A stretch of 64,000 bases of DNA from an uncultured bacterium (GTDB lineage Bacteria; Actinomycetota; Coriobacteriia; Coriobacteriales; Coriobacteriaceae): the NCBI GenBank assembly GCA_905215505.1, contig CAJMPU010000007.1:1-64000 (forward strand), read 5' to 3'. The notes beneath the pieces are model-generated. The model did no database searches. It saw only the letters and a program-made list of their open reading frames with translations, and was not told the origin of the DNA. Position numbers and translations under genes: made by a program. Shown in pieces: positions 18,349 to 27,091 of the stretch (its first letter is position 1; the number at the start of each line of letters is the position of its first letter).

Positions 18349-19254
18349 ATGTCCGATTCCGTTGACACGACGGTCGATACGACCTCATCGCGCGAGCGCA
18401 TCAAGCGTGCCCTTTCCCACGGCAAGAAGGGCCGCATCAACAAGGACCTGTCCAACAAGATCATGCTTGGCGTGTTCCGTGCCGCGGCATACATCACCAC
18501 GCTGGTGCTGGTCGCTATCATCGCCTACGTGGTCATCAACGGCCTGCCACACATCTCGCTCGACTTTATCTTCGGTTGGCCCCAGGGCGTCAACGCCGAG
18601 GGCGGTATTTGGCCCACGATCGTCTCGACCGTCTATGTGACGGCGCTCGCCATGCTTATCTGCACGCCGATCGCTGTGCTGGCAGCCGTCTATCTGGCCG
18701 AGTACGCCAAGCAGGGCAAGATCGTCGAGCTCATTCGCTACGCTGCTGACGCTTTGGCCTCGGTGCCCTCCATCGTTATGGGCCTGTTTGGCTACGCCTT
18801 GTTTGTCGAGGCTATGGGTCTGGGCCTTTCGATGGTCTCGGCCGCTCTGGCGCTTGCGCTCTTGATGCTTCCCATCGTCATGCGCACCACCGAAGAGGCC
18901 ATTCGCGCCGTTCCGCGCTATATCCGTTGGGGCGCGTATGGCCTGGGCGCCACCAAGTGGCAGGTTGTCTCCAAGATCGTGCTTCCTTCTGCCTTTGGCC
19001 GTATTGCCACGGGCATTGTCCTTGCCATCGGCCGTGCCATTGGCGAGACCGCCGTGGTGCTCTACACCATGGGCCAGGCCATCAATCTACCTATCTCGCC
19101 GCTCGATTCCGGCCGCCCCATGACGGTTCACCTGTACCTGCTTGCCAACGACGGCATCAACATGAACGCAGCCTACGGCACCGCGCTCTTGCTGATGGTG
19201 ATCATTCTGGCCTTCAACCTGTTTGCGCGCTTCCTGTCGCGCAAGCGTCGCTAG
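18349..19254 (+). CDS. pstA: Phosphate ABC transporter permease PstA
   Basis: Second Pst membrane subunit. After a polar N-terminus of about 45 residues there are six predicted spans. The EAA loop is visible around GAYGLGATKWQVVSKIVLPSA and is followed by the GRAIGETA motif typical of PstA. 301 residues. It is in the conserved pstSCAB order and is separated from pstB by 12 bases that include a ribosome site (AAGGAG). Confidence 0.94.
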   Translation: MSDSVDTTVDTTSSRERIKRALSHGKKGRINKDLSNKIMLGVFRAAAYITTLVLVAIIAYVVINGLPHISLDFIFGWPQGVNAEGGIWPTIVSTVYVTALAMLICTPIAVLAAVYLAEYAKQGKIVELIRYAADALASVPSIVMGLFGYALFVEAMGLGLSMVSAALALALLMLPIVMRTTEEAIRAVPRYIRWGAYGLGATKWQVVSKIVLPSAFGRIATGIVLAIGRAIGETAVVLYTMGQAINLPISPLDSGRPMTVHLYLLANDGINMNAAYGTALLLMVIILAFNLFARFLSRKRR

Positions 19255-19266
19255 TTAAGGAGTCCC

Positions 19267-20070
<804 letters not shown>

Positions 20071-20162
20071 TCGGTGCGACTAGTCCCAAGCCGATCGGAC
20101 CTGGTCCGGTGCGTATTCACTGTGCGGGCGGCATGACCGCACCCAACTGATTGGAGTGAACC

Positions 20163-21020
20163 ATGCGTAAACTGTTTTCCCGTCAGCTCATCGAGGCCCG
20201 CCACGAGATGCTGAGCATCTACGAGGCCGTCGATCTGGCCCTCCACGATGCCGTTAAGGCCTATGTGACCGACGACCGCAAGCTCGCCACCAAGACCAAG
20301 AAGCGCACGCTTTCGATTGACGCGCGCTGCGCCAACTTGGAGGCCGTGTGCTACAACCTGATCGCCACGCAGTCGCCGGTCGCCTCCGACTTCCGCTTGC
20401 TGCAGACGATTATCTACGTCGACTTTAACCTGCAGCGCATGACCGATAAGGTTCGCCAGATCTGCCGCGCCACGCGTCACATGGTCAAGGCCGACATCTC
20501 GCTGCCCCAGGAGCTCGTCGGTACGGTTGAGGCCGAGGCCGAAGCTGTTTACCAGGTGCTGGGCTCTTCGCTTTCTGCGCTCGTCACCAATGACATGTCC
20601 ATCATCTGCAACTTGGCCGTCGAGGACGAGCCGGTGCACGCCGCCTACGAGAAGTTCTTCCGCACCTTTAACCGTATGGATACGGGCGACTTTATGGACG
20701 ACGACAGCAACTATGACGACCTGCGCCGCGCTATCATGGTTTCGCGCTACCTCGATCGCATCGCTTCGATTTCCATCGATGCCGCTTGCCGTCTGACCTT
20801 CCTGTTGACTGGTCAGCGTATGAACGCCGGCGATATCGCCCGCACTGATGAGGACGAGCTCGAGAGCATGCGCGTGCCTTCGGGCGAGGGTGTTATCATG
20901 AGGCCCGCCGTCGACGCGCGCTACGTTGCCAAGGTGCCCGCCAACGAGGTCAGCGAGGGTCTTCGCTACCTGCTCGATCATCTTGAGGACGAGGACGATG
21001 GCGAGGACGACGAGGAGTAA
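20163..21020 (+). CDS. phoU: PhoU phosphate signalling protein
   Basis: All-helical PhoU that links Pst activity to the phosphate sensor kinase and limits uptake. The first PhoU repeat (residues about 5-110) has KKRTLSIDARCANLEAVCYN and DFRLLQTI; the second is about residues 120-215. Unlike the usual 215-240 residues it is 285 long. The extra C-terminal part is acidic (LEDEDDGEDDEE at the end). It is the last gene of the Pho-box operon and a terminator follows. Confidence 0.9.
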   Translation: MRKLFSRQLIEARHEMLSIYEAVDLALHDAVKAYVTDDRKLATKTKKRTLSIDARCANLEAVCYNLIATQSPVASDFRLLQTIIYVDFNLQRMTDKVRQICRATRHMVKADISLPQELVGTVEAEAEAVYQVLGSSLSALVTNDMSIICNLAVEDEPVHAAYEKFFRTFNRMDTGDFMDDDSNYDDLRRAIMVSRYLDRIASISIDAACRLTFLLTGQRMNAGDIARTDEDELESMRVPSGEGVIMRPAVDARYVAKVPANEVSEGLRYLLDHLEDEDDGEDDEE

Positions 21021-21057
21021 GTAGCCCCGTTCGTCGAAAGATTGTAAATACCTAAGT

Positions 21058-21090
21058 GAGCGCGGCCTTGCACATGCGGGGCCGCGCTCT
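21058..21090 (+). terminator. Terminator-like hairpin after phoU
   Basis: GAGCGCGGCC pairs with GGCCGCGCTC around a short loop, followed by TTGCGTT. The U-run is weak, so termination may be partial and let transcription continue into the ylmE-sepF genes. Confidence 0.6.
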
Positions 21091-21139
21091 TGCGTTAGCA
21101 TGGGACTACTTGTTTGGCTGTCAGCGGAGGCGATTGGCA

Positions 21140-21877
21140 ATGGATAACTATTTGGATTTGATGCGCGCTCGCCGCGAGCAGATTCTGGAACGTTTTTATG
21201 CGGCGCTCGATCGCGCGGGCCGCCCCCACGACGCCGCGCGCCTCATTGCCGTGTCCAAGACCGTTGGTGTCGATGAGACCGTTGCTGCCATCCAGGCGGG
21301 GTATCGCCATTTTGCCGAGAACCGCCCGCAGGAGCTGGTTCGCAAGCTCACGGGTCTGGCGGAGCATCCGGAGCTGCCCGAGGTGCGCTTCGATATGATC
21401 GGCAACCTGCAGACCAATAAGATCAATGCGGTGCTGGGCTCAGCCGAGCTGATTCACTCGGTGGGTTCGCTGCATCTGGCACAGGCGATCTCGAGCCGTG
21501 CTGTCCGCAAGATTGAGGCAGGCGAGCTCGCCGGCCCCCAGCGTGTGCTCATCGAGGTCAATGTGAGTGGTGAGGAGTCGAAGGGAGGCTTTTCGCCCGA
21601 TGAGATTCGCGACGCCGCGGGTGAGCTTGCGGAGCTTGAGGGGATTTGCGTGCAGGGGCTTATGACTATGGCGCCCCGGGGGAATAAGGATGTGGCACGC
21701 CGCACCTTTGCGGGGCTTCGTGAGCTGAGGGATGAGCTGGAGGCGGCGCATCCCGATTTGAACCTGCCTGAGCTTTCCTGCGGCATGAGCGAGGACTTTG
21801 AGCCTGCCCTTGAGGAGGGCTCTACGCTCGTTCGCCTGGGCAGGGTAGTATTTAGCCCGGAGTTTGCAGTAAAATAA
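21140..21877 (+). CDS. YggS/YlmE family PLP-homeostasis protein
   Basis: PLP-binding protein with the alanine racemase N-terminal barrel fold; it has no known catalytic activity and maintains free PLP and amino-acid balance. PLP lysine is in LIAVSKTV near residue 38. Further family segments are FAENRPQELVRK, FDMIGNLQTNKI, LIEVNVSGEESKGGF and SCGMSEDF. The ATG at 21140 follows GGAGG. 245 residues. It stands where ylmE stands in the Gram-positive ylm cluster, directly before sepF. Confidence 0.93.
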   Translation: MDNYLDLMRARREQILERFYAALDRAGRPHDAARLIAVSKTVGVDETVAAIQAGYRHFAENRPQELVRKLTGLAEHPELPEVRFDMIGNLQTNKINAVLGSAELIHSVGSLHLAQAISSRAVRKIEAGELAGPQRVLIEVNVSGEESKGGFSPDEIRDAAGELAELEGICVQGLMTMAPRGNKDVARRTFAGLRELRDELEAAHPDLNLPELSCGMSEDFEPALEEGSTLVRLGRVVFSPEFAVK

Positions 21878-21937
21878 GGCTCTGAAGTGCGCACTGATTA
21901 TCGGGGCGCCTGCACTAAACCGCGAGAGGACACAACC

Positions 21938-22660
21938 ATGGGCTTCCTTGACGAGATTAAAAATAAGATGCACCTGGGCGGCCAGCAGGGTTACGACCAG
22001 GGTTATGGCCAGGACGACGACTACGGCTACGATGACGGCTATGACGATAGTTATCAGGGCAACGGCTACAGCGGTGCTTCGGGCGAGGGCTTCTACACCC
22101 AAGACGAGCCGAGCAACGGCCTGCTTGGTCAGACGCGCCGCGGTGAAGCTGAGTCGGTTGCCGTGTATACGCGCTCCGGTCAGCTGGTCGGCGATGACTC
22201 CCGCCATGCCACGACGTATAACCCGCCTTCGCGCTCGCAGGACAGTGTTGCGAGCGGTTATCGTCCTGGTGCCTATGACACGCCGTCGAGCTACGCCGAG
22301 AACACCCGCGCCCGTGCCGCCGCTGCGCCCGCGCCTGCACCGAGTGATGCCTCGGCCTATGCGAGCAATATCATCAACGCCACGCCGCAGCTGCCGGCCT
22401 ATGTCCTGCGCCCCGAGAGCTATGACGACGTGGAGACCGTGGTGCGCCGCGTTCGCACCAAGCAGCCTGTCGCACTGATTTTTGTGGGCGTACGCACCGA
22501 AGTTGCTAAGCGCGTCTTGGACTTCTCTTACGGCTTTGCCTGCGGTCTGGGTGCCACGGTCAAGGAGGTGGGCGACCGCGTGTTCATGGTGCTGCCCGCC
22601 GGCTGCGAGGTCAAAGATTCCGATCTCAAGAAGCTTCGTGCCGACGGCTACCTTAAGTAA
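21938..22660 (+). CDS. sepF: Cell division protein SepF
   Basis: Membrane-anchoring and bundling partner of FtsZ, essential where FtsA is missing. The first residues (MGFLDEIKNKM) form the amphipathic membrane helix. A long Gly/Tyr/Asp/Ser-rich linker follows (about 20-140). The SepF core is C-terminal (from VLRPESYDDVETVVRRV) with the typical FSYGFACGLGATVKEVGDRVFMVLP region. 240 residues, long because of the linker. The ATG at 21938 follows GAGAGGA. Its TAA stop is in the same frame as the following yggT reading frame, only 21 bases away. Confidence 0.93.
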   Translation: MGFLDEIKNKMHLGGQQGYDQGYGQDDDYGYDDGYDDSYQGNGYSGASGEGFYTQDEPSNGLLGQTRRGEAESVAVYTRSGQLVGDDSRHATTYNPPSRSQDSVASGYRPGAYDTPSSYAENTRARAAAAPAPAPSDASAYASNIINATPQLPAYVLRPESYDDVETVVRRVRTKQPVALIFVGVRTEVAKRVLDFSYGFACGLGATVKEVGDRVFMVLPAGCEVKDSDLKKLRADGYLK

Positions 22661-22681
22661 AGACAAGACGAGGAGATTCCC

Positions 22682-22963
22682 ATCAACATCTACACTATCG
22701 TCCAGCTGGTCAACACGCTGTTCAACTTCTATTCCACGCTCATTGTCGTCTACTGCTTTATGACGTGGATTCCCATGAAGCAGGGTGGTTTGCTTCAGGA
22801 TATTGCTGCGGTGCTCGATAGCGTGTGCGGTCCGTGGCTCAACCTGTTCCGTCGTTTCATCCCGCCGATGGGCGGTATCGATTTTTCGCCGGTCGTTGCG
22901 ATTATTGCGTTGCAGTTGGTGCAGAGGCTGGTTCTGCAGCTTCTTATAGGTATACTCGTATAG
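22682..22963 (+). CDS. yggT: YggT/YlmG family membrane protein with a non-standard start codon
   Basis: Small protein with two membrane spans, standing between sepF and divIVA as in other Gram-positives. The reading frame shows the family pattern: hydrophobic N-terminal segment, YCFMTWIP, then CGPWLNLFRRFIPPMGGIDFSPVVAIIALQ split over loop and second span. No ATG, GTG or TTG lies between the sepF stop (22658-22660) and the conserved part. The first ATG in frame (22760) would remove the first span. GAGGAG at 22670-22675 is ideally placed for an ATC start at 22682; ATT at 22676 abuts it. I therefore annotate an AUC start, 93 residues. Confidence 0.75.
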   Translation: MNIYTIVQLVNTLFNFYSTLIVVYCFMTWIPMKQGGLLQDIAAVLDSVCGPWLNLFRRFIPPMGGIDFSPVVAIIALQLVQRLVLQLLIGILV

Positions 22964-23024
22964 AACTGACTTAGTAACTTACGTCGGGCGTGTAGCGCCG
23001 AGGCGATGAAAAAGGAGACTTGTT

Positions 23025-23699
23025 ATGGCTATTACCCCTGCAGACATCCAGGCTCAGACTTTCTCTGAGGCCAAGCGTGGCTACGATCCCGCCGAGGTCG
23101 ACGTCTTCTTGGAGACGCTGTCCTCCGAGGTTGACGCTATGCTCGCTAAGATCGTCGACCTTAAGGGTCGCCTGACTGCTACCGAGCAGCAGCTTGCCGA
23201 TGCGCAGGCTCAGCTTGCCCAGGCTCAGGATGCCACCGCCCAAGCCGTTCCTGCCGCCCCCGTGGCTGCTCCCGCCCCTGACTTCTCCGCTCAGGAGCGC
23301 CAGATTTCCGCTGCCCTGATTGCTGCCCAGCAGACCGCTGAGACCATCGTCAACGATGCCAACGAGAACGCTGAGCGTATCCGCAACGAGGCTGACGCCA
23401 AGGCCCGCGAGGTTATCCGCCAGGCTCTGACCGAGAAGCAGGCCGAGCTCGAGGAAATCGATCGTCTCAAGGCTTCCCGCGAGGAGTTCAAGGCCGAGTA
23501 CCTCAAGCTCATCCAGCACTTCATGGACGATGCCCAGAACTCCTTCCCGGCCGACCTCATGGCCTCCACGCCGGTCGGTTCTGCCGCTTCTCCTGCGGTG
23601 ACTGTTCCCGCCGAGCCGCTGCCCGTCGCTGACCCGGTTGTCCCCGTGGCCGATCCCTTCGCCCCGATCGACAACTTTGCCGCCGACGACCTGGACTAG
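23025..23699 (+). CDS. divIVA: DivIVA domain protein
   Basis: Polar and septal scaffold protein. The N-terminal DivIVA domain (residues 1-60) begins with MAITPADIQAQTF and contains RGYDPAEVDVFLE. A coiled coil with heptads covers about residues 35-75, then a Pro/Ala linker, a second long coiled coil (about 88-175) and a Pro/Val-rich tail. 224 residues. Good ribosome site (AAAGGAG). It closes the division-gene block and a strong terminator follows. Confidence 0.93.
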   Translation: MAITPADIQAQTFSEAKRGYDPAEVDVFLETLSSEVDAMLAKIVDLKGRLTATEQQLADAQAQLAQAQDATAQAVPAAPVAAPAPDFSAQERQISAALIAAQQTAETIVNDANENAERIRNEADAKAREVIRQALTEKQAELEEIDRLKASREEFKAEYLKLIQHFMDDAQNSFPADLMASTPVGSAASPAVTVPAEPLPVADPVVPVADPFAPIDNFAADDLD

Positions 23700-23728
23700 C
23701 ACCAGAACTACAATCTAGTGTCCGTAAG

Positions 23729-23757
23729 AGGAGCTCGCACCTGCGGGCTCCTTTTTT
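23729..23757 (+). terminator. Intrinsic terminator after divIVA
   Basis: GGAGCTCGC and GCGGGCTCC form a nine-pair stem with loop ACCT, followed by TTTTTT. Confidence 0.9.
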
Positions 23758-23776
23758 GTGGCTGTATACGGGTTGG

Positions 23777-23820
23777 GAAACAAAACGCCGAGCTCTGCAT
23801 GCGATAGGGCAGAACTCGGC
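23777..23820 (-). terminator. Terminator for the nitroreductase gene (- strand)
   Basis: GCCGAGCTCTGC (23787-23798) pairs with GCAGAACTCGGC (23809-23820). Read on the - strand it is followed by a T-rich run (complement of AAACAAAA). Confidence 0.8.
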
Positions 23821-23864
23821 GAAGGGCGCGTGGTAAAAGGTAGATTTTAAGGTATGTCTAAAAA

Positions 23865-24395
23865 CTACTTGAGGAGGAAGTTGGAGAGGGGAATGGTGCG
23901 GGCCTCGCGATGCTCGGGATCGGCGATGTGGTCGGCGGGATAGCCACAGACGAGCATGTGATAGGGATAGACGCCCTTGGGCAGATTGAACTGCTCCTGT
24001 GCCACCTCAGGCTTAAAATGGCATACCCAGCACGTTCCCAGGCCCTGCTCGGTGGCCTCCATCATCATCTGATCACACACGATGGACGTATCGATTTCAC
24101 TGGAATTCATCTGGTCATACGGGCGTACCCAAGCATCATCGGTAACGCTGCAAATAAGGAAGACAAGCGGAGCTCCAAAGATAGACCCATCACGAGCAAA
24201 CCGAGGCTGACAAGCAGCAGCCTTCTCCAGAAGCTCAGACGTATCCAGCACCATCACACGGGTTGGATGATTATTACAAGCAGAAGGAGCAATGCGCCCA
24301 GCCTCAACAATGGCATCCACCACAGCTTGCTCAACAGAACGATTCTCAAACTCGCGACAAGAATACCGAGACCGAGCCAGATCCAAATAAGACAT
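23865..24395 (-). CDS. Nitroreductase family FMN oxidoreductase
   Basis: Predicted FMN-dependent NAD(P)H oxidoreductase of the nitroreductase fold; the physiological substrate cannot be told. The N-terminal FMN-phosphate motif is LARSRYSCREF. Later segments APSACNNHPTRV and EATEQGLGTCWVCHF are typical, and the C-terminal YPADH part is present. 176 residues, normal for small single-domain members. I start at 24395, where GGAGGG precedes the ATG; the longer frame adds a non-family hydrophobic stretch. Codon use is richer in A/T at third positions than its neighbours in the 5' half. Confidence 0.85.
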   Translation of the reverse strand: MSYLDLARSRYSCREFENRSVEQAVVDAIVEAGRIAPSACNNHPTRVMVLDTSELLEKAAACQPRFARDGSIFGAPLVFLICSVTDDAWVRPYDQMNSSEIDTSIVCDQMMMEATEQGLGTCWVCHFKPEVAQEQFNLPKGVYPYHMLVCGYPADHIADPEHREARTIPLSNFLLK

Positions 24396-24681
24396 ACAAG
24401 CCCTCCAACAATTAAAAATCAAACAAACCCAAAGTAACCCAAACAATACCCAAAGCAGCAATCAGCCAAACGCTCATCAAGGGCCAAAGTGTCCGAACGG
24501 GTACCATAGGTCCCTTCAGCCAAACCCCCATCGCGCTAAATCTATCAGCCAAAGTTCCCAATGGTGGTGCATAAGGGAGCGGGCCCGGCCACTAATAACC
24601 TTTTGAACGACTCTGCTTGCAGCCGGAGTGAAAAAGGTTATTAGTGGCCGGGCCCGCGACCGGTGGGACATGTACCCCCAA
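24396..24681. other. AT-richer intergenic stretch with short repeats and a long palindrome
   Basis: No gene is supportable here. It contains three direct copies of TCAGCCAAA (24463-24471, 24516-24524, 24545-24553) and the long palindrome at 24579-24657. The - strand promoter of the nitroreductase must lie in its left part, but I cannot pick convincing hexamers. Confidence 0.6.
24579..24657. repeat. Perfect 26-bp inverted repeat (palindrome A)
   Basis: The left arm (24579-24604, starting GCGGGCCCGGCC) and the right arm (24632-24657) are exact reverse complements, with a 27-base loop. It lies downstream of the - strand DUF47/pit unit, so it can act as a terminator. A 26-pair perfect arm is much longer than the other terminators here. 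Palindrome B at 39069-39198 has the same plan: an AAAAG loop-side end and a GGCC-GGCCC outer end. Confidence 0.85.
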
Positions 24682-25305
24682 TTAACTGTTCTTCATGACG
24701 ATCGAATCCACGACATCGGCCACATTCTCGCAGCAGTCGGCGCAGTACTCCAGGAAGGCGTACACGTCACGCCAAGCGATGACCTCGAGCGGGTCCTTGC
24801 CGTTAACGTGCAGGTTGCGCATGGCGTTGATATAGAGCTCGTCGGCCTCGGACTCGATGGTGTTGATCTGGATGACGAGCTCGCGCAGCGTCTTGGACTT
24901 GCGGTAGTTGGGCAGCTCGACCATCAGGTCCTTCATGGCGCGGCAGGCGTCGGTCACCTTGTGGGCGATGACGATGGCGTCGGGATGGATGCTCTGGATG
25001 TTGGTGAAGTAGACGCGCTGCACGACGCCCTCGATACGGTCGAGCACGGTGTCGAGCGAGCAGCTCATCAGATCCAGGTCCTCGCGCTCAAGCGGGGTGA
25101 TAAAGGCCGTGAGCAGGGCGTCCTCAAGCTCATGGTGCTTCTTGTCGGCCGCATGCTCGATCGCGTGCATCTTGTCGAGCATATCGTGAATCTTCGCGGG
25201 ATCGAAGTTCTCGAAAATCTTGGTAAGCAGCTCGGCGGCCTGGACGGCAAGGTCGGCGCAGGCGACGTAGTTGTCAAAGTAGAATGAATCGGGTTTCTTT
25301 GCCAT
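24682..25305 (-). CDS. DUF47 (PhoU-like) accessory protein of Pit
   Basis: All-helical protein of the YkaA/DUF47 family, related to PhoU and nearly always encoded next to Pit transporters, where it is thought to modulate phosphate uptake. Visible family features are the charged helices around DKMHAIEHAADKKHHEL and FITPLEREDLDLM, and a repeated second half with the E-x-x-A-D pattern. 207 residues. Start has AAAGGA upstream. It lies 67 bases downstream of pit on the same strand. Confidence 0.88.
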   Translation of the reverse strand: MAKKPDSFYFDNYVACADLAVQAAELLTKIFENFDPAKIHDMLDKMHAIEHAADKKHHELEDALLTAFITPLEREDLDLMSCSLDTVLDRIEGVVQRVYFTNIQSIHPDAIVIAHKVTDACRAMKDLMVELPNYRKSKTLRELVIQINTIESEADELYINAMRNLHVNGKDPLEVIAWRDVYAFLEYCADCCENVADVVDSIVMKNS

Positions 25306-25372
25306 GAGTGGGTCCTTTCGAGGCGAAGACGGGTGGGCGAAGTTTTGCGGTCCGGATGGACGCTCGGTGTGG

Positions 25373-26422
25373 CTAGAGGAACATCATGAACAGCTTGGCC
25401 ATGACAAAGCTGATGAGTCCACAGGCGGGGAAGGTGAAGAACCAGGTGAACATCATGTCCTTGACGACGCCGAAGTTGATGGCCGAGAGGCGTTTGACGG
25501 CACCGACGCCCATGATGGCGCAGGTCTTGATGTGCGTGGAGGACACGGGGATGCCGGTAAGGGTGGCAAGCAGCAGGTTCGCGGCGCCCGCCAGGTCGGC
25601 GGAGAAGCCCTGGTACTTTTCGAGCTTGACCATGCTCTGGCCGACGGACTTGATGATGCGCTCGCCGCCCACACTGGTGCCGATGCCCATGGTGGCCGAG
25701 CACAGCAGCATGATCCAGATGGGGATGCCGGCGTCGCCGACGCTCGTCTGGCCGCTGGCAAAGGCCACGCCTAAAAAGAGCACGCCGATGAACTTCTGTC
25801 CATCCTGCGCGCCGTGCATAAAGCTCATGGCCGCGGCACTCGCAATCTGAGCATATTTAAAGAAAACGTTGGCGCGTCGCCTGTTGGCGGCGGCGAAAAG
25901 AATCGAGACGAGCTTGCACAGGATCCAGCCCATGACAAAGCCCAGGCCAATGGAGAGCGCCAGGCCGTAGATAACCTTCATCCACTCGTGAATGTTGACG
26001 CTGTTGGCACCACCGAGGGCGATAGCAGCTCCGGTCAGGCCGGCGATGAGGCTGTGGCTTTGCGAAGTGGGGATACCAAAACGCGATGCCGTAGCACCGT
26101 AGACGACGATGGAGAACAGCGCCGCACAGAGGCACGCGAGTGCCATGGTGCTGTTTCCGCCAAAGTCGACGATATGTGAGATGGTGTTGGCGACGCTCGC
26201 GTTAAAGTGCGTCATGATGAGCACGCCCAAGAAGTTGAATGCGGCGCTCATGAGGATGGCGGCGCGGGCGGGCATGCAGCGCGTGGTGACGCAGGTCGCG
26301 ATGGCGTTGGGCGCGTCGGTCCATCCGTTGACGAAGATGGCGCCGAGCGCGAGGATCACGGTGACGGCAAGGACTGGGTTCGACACAAGCTGGCCGAGGA
26401 AGGTTGAGAACGTTACGTCCAT
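25373..26422 (-). CDS. pit: Inorganic phosphate transporter, Pit family
   Basis: Low-affinity, ion-coupled phosphate permease of the PiT family, with about ten spans. The duplicated signature is visible: NGWTDAPNAIATCVTTRC in the first half and FMHGAQDGQKFIGV in the second. GIPTSQSHSL and GIPVSSTHIKT are the paired re-entrant motifs. 349 residues. The local ribosome site before 26422 is poor (GAGAAAG). A near-perfect Shine-Dalgarno lies 53-62 bases upstream and serves a three-codon in-frame ORF instead. Together with pstSCAB the genome has both high- and low-affinity uptake. Confidence 0.93.
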   Translation of the reverse strand: MDVTFSTFLGQLVSNPVLAVTVILALGAIFVNGWTDAPNAIATCVTTRCMPARAAILMSAAFNFLGVLIMTHFNASVANTISHIVDFGGNSTMALACLCAALFSIVVYGATASRFGIPTSQSHSLIAGLTGAAIALGGANSVNIHEWMKVIYGLALSIGLGFVMGWILCKLVSILFAAANRRRANVFFKYAQIASAAAMSFMHGAQDGQKFIGVLFLGVAFASGQTSVGDAGIPIWIMLLCSATMGIGTSVGGERIIKSVGQSMVKLEKYQGFSADLAGAANLLLATLTGIPVSSTHIKTCAIMGVGAVKRLSAINFGVVKDMMFTWFFTFPACGLISFVMAKLFMMFL

Positions 26423-26452
26423 ATATGGGCTTTCTCGATATTTGCAGACTCG

Positions 26453-26484
26453 TTACAAAAACATGATAAATCGTATCACCTCCT
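26453..26484 (-). promoter_or_regulatory. Strong Shine-Dalgarno and three-codon ORF upstream of pit
   Basis: On the - strand AGGAGGTGAT (26475-26484) matches the 16S anti-SD almost fully. It is followed by ATG TTT TTG TAA (26453-26464). This tiny ORF is in the same frame as pit, whose start lies 10 codons after the TAA. It may be a minimal upstream ORF tuning pit translation, or the remains of a longer N-terminus. Confidence 0.5.
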
Positions 26485-26553
26485 GCGGGTTTCTTTACGG
26501 AGTTCTGATGGGAGAAGTGAATTTTTTGGTACTAAAATTGAATATTAGCCCTG

Positions 26554-26582
26554 TTGACCGCGGTCGTTCTTTTTGCTAACAC
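26554..26582 (+). promoter_or_regulatory. Candidate promoter for the 26673 gene
   Basis: TTGACC at 26554-26559 is followed after 17 bases by TAACAC at 26577-26582. Confidence 0.45.
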
Positions 26583-26672
26583 GCCATGCGGACGCGTGCG
26601 TTTGCTCCGACACTCCAAAACCACAGTCTGTTCGCTTTACAACATGCAAACATGCGTTCGATAATAGGGGCC

Positions 26673-27011
26673 ATGGAATATCGACAGACAGACGGCAAAA
26701 CTCGGCGCGTGCACAAGCAGTATGTGGACGTCGTGGCTCGCATTCTCGCGGGCGGACAGGTTGTGCCGGTTACCGTCTGCTGGGTTGACGGTCGCTGCTT
26801 TACGATTGACGAGATTGTCTCGTCCACCGGTTTTGGCCTGACGGTTCACGGCATTCGTACGGCAACCTATAAGGTACGTTTTGGCGGACATGCGACCGAG
26901 TTGTATCTAGAGGACCAAACGCGTGAGCGGGCGGACGGCTCGCAGGCGCACGTGATGCGTTGGTGGGTCTGGGCTTTTGATCGTACGCTCGAGGGCGAGC
27001 GCCGCAGGTAA
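26673..27011 (+). CDS. Small conserved-looking hypothetical protein
   Basis: I do not recognise the family with certainty. The 112-residue protein has a core of predicted beta strands (VVPVTVCWVDGRCFTIDEIV, then a strand-rich part up to GGHATELYLED), aromatic residues near the end (MRWWVWAFDR) and a basic C-terminus. There is no signal peptide or membrane span. The pattern recalls small actinobacterial beta-barrel domains with a W-x-G-R-x-Y/F core (DUF6504-like), but that is only a resemblance. The start could also be 26586 in frame. GC-rich, with codon use like its neighbours, so it is probably real. Confidence 0.65.
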   Translation: MEYRQTDGKTRRVHKQYVDVVARILAGGQVVPVTVCWVDGRCFTIDEIVSSTGFGLTVHGIRTATYKVRFGGHATELYLEDQTRERADGSQAHVMRWWVWAFDRTLEGERRR

Positions 27012-27091
27012 GAACGCGTGGCGTTCGGGTACAATGGCAGGAAACTTGTCAGCTACGGCGCCGCCGCGGTGCTTTTTGAAAGGACGAAAGT

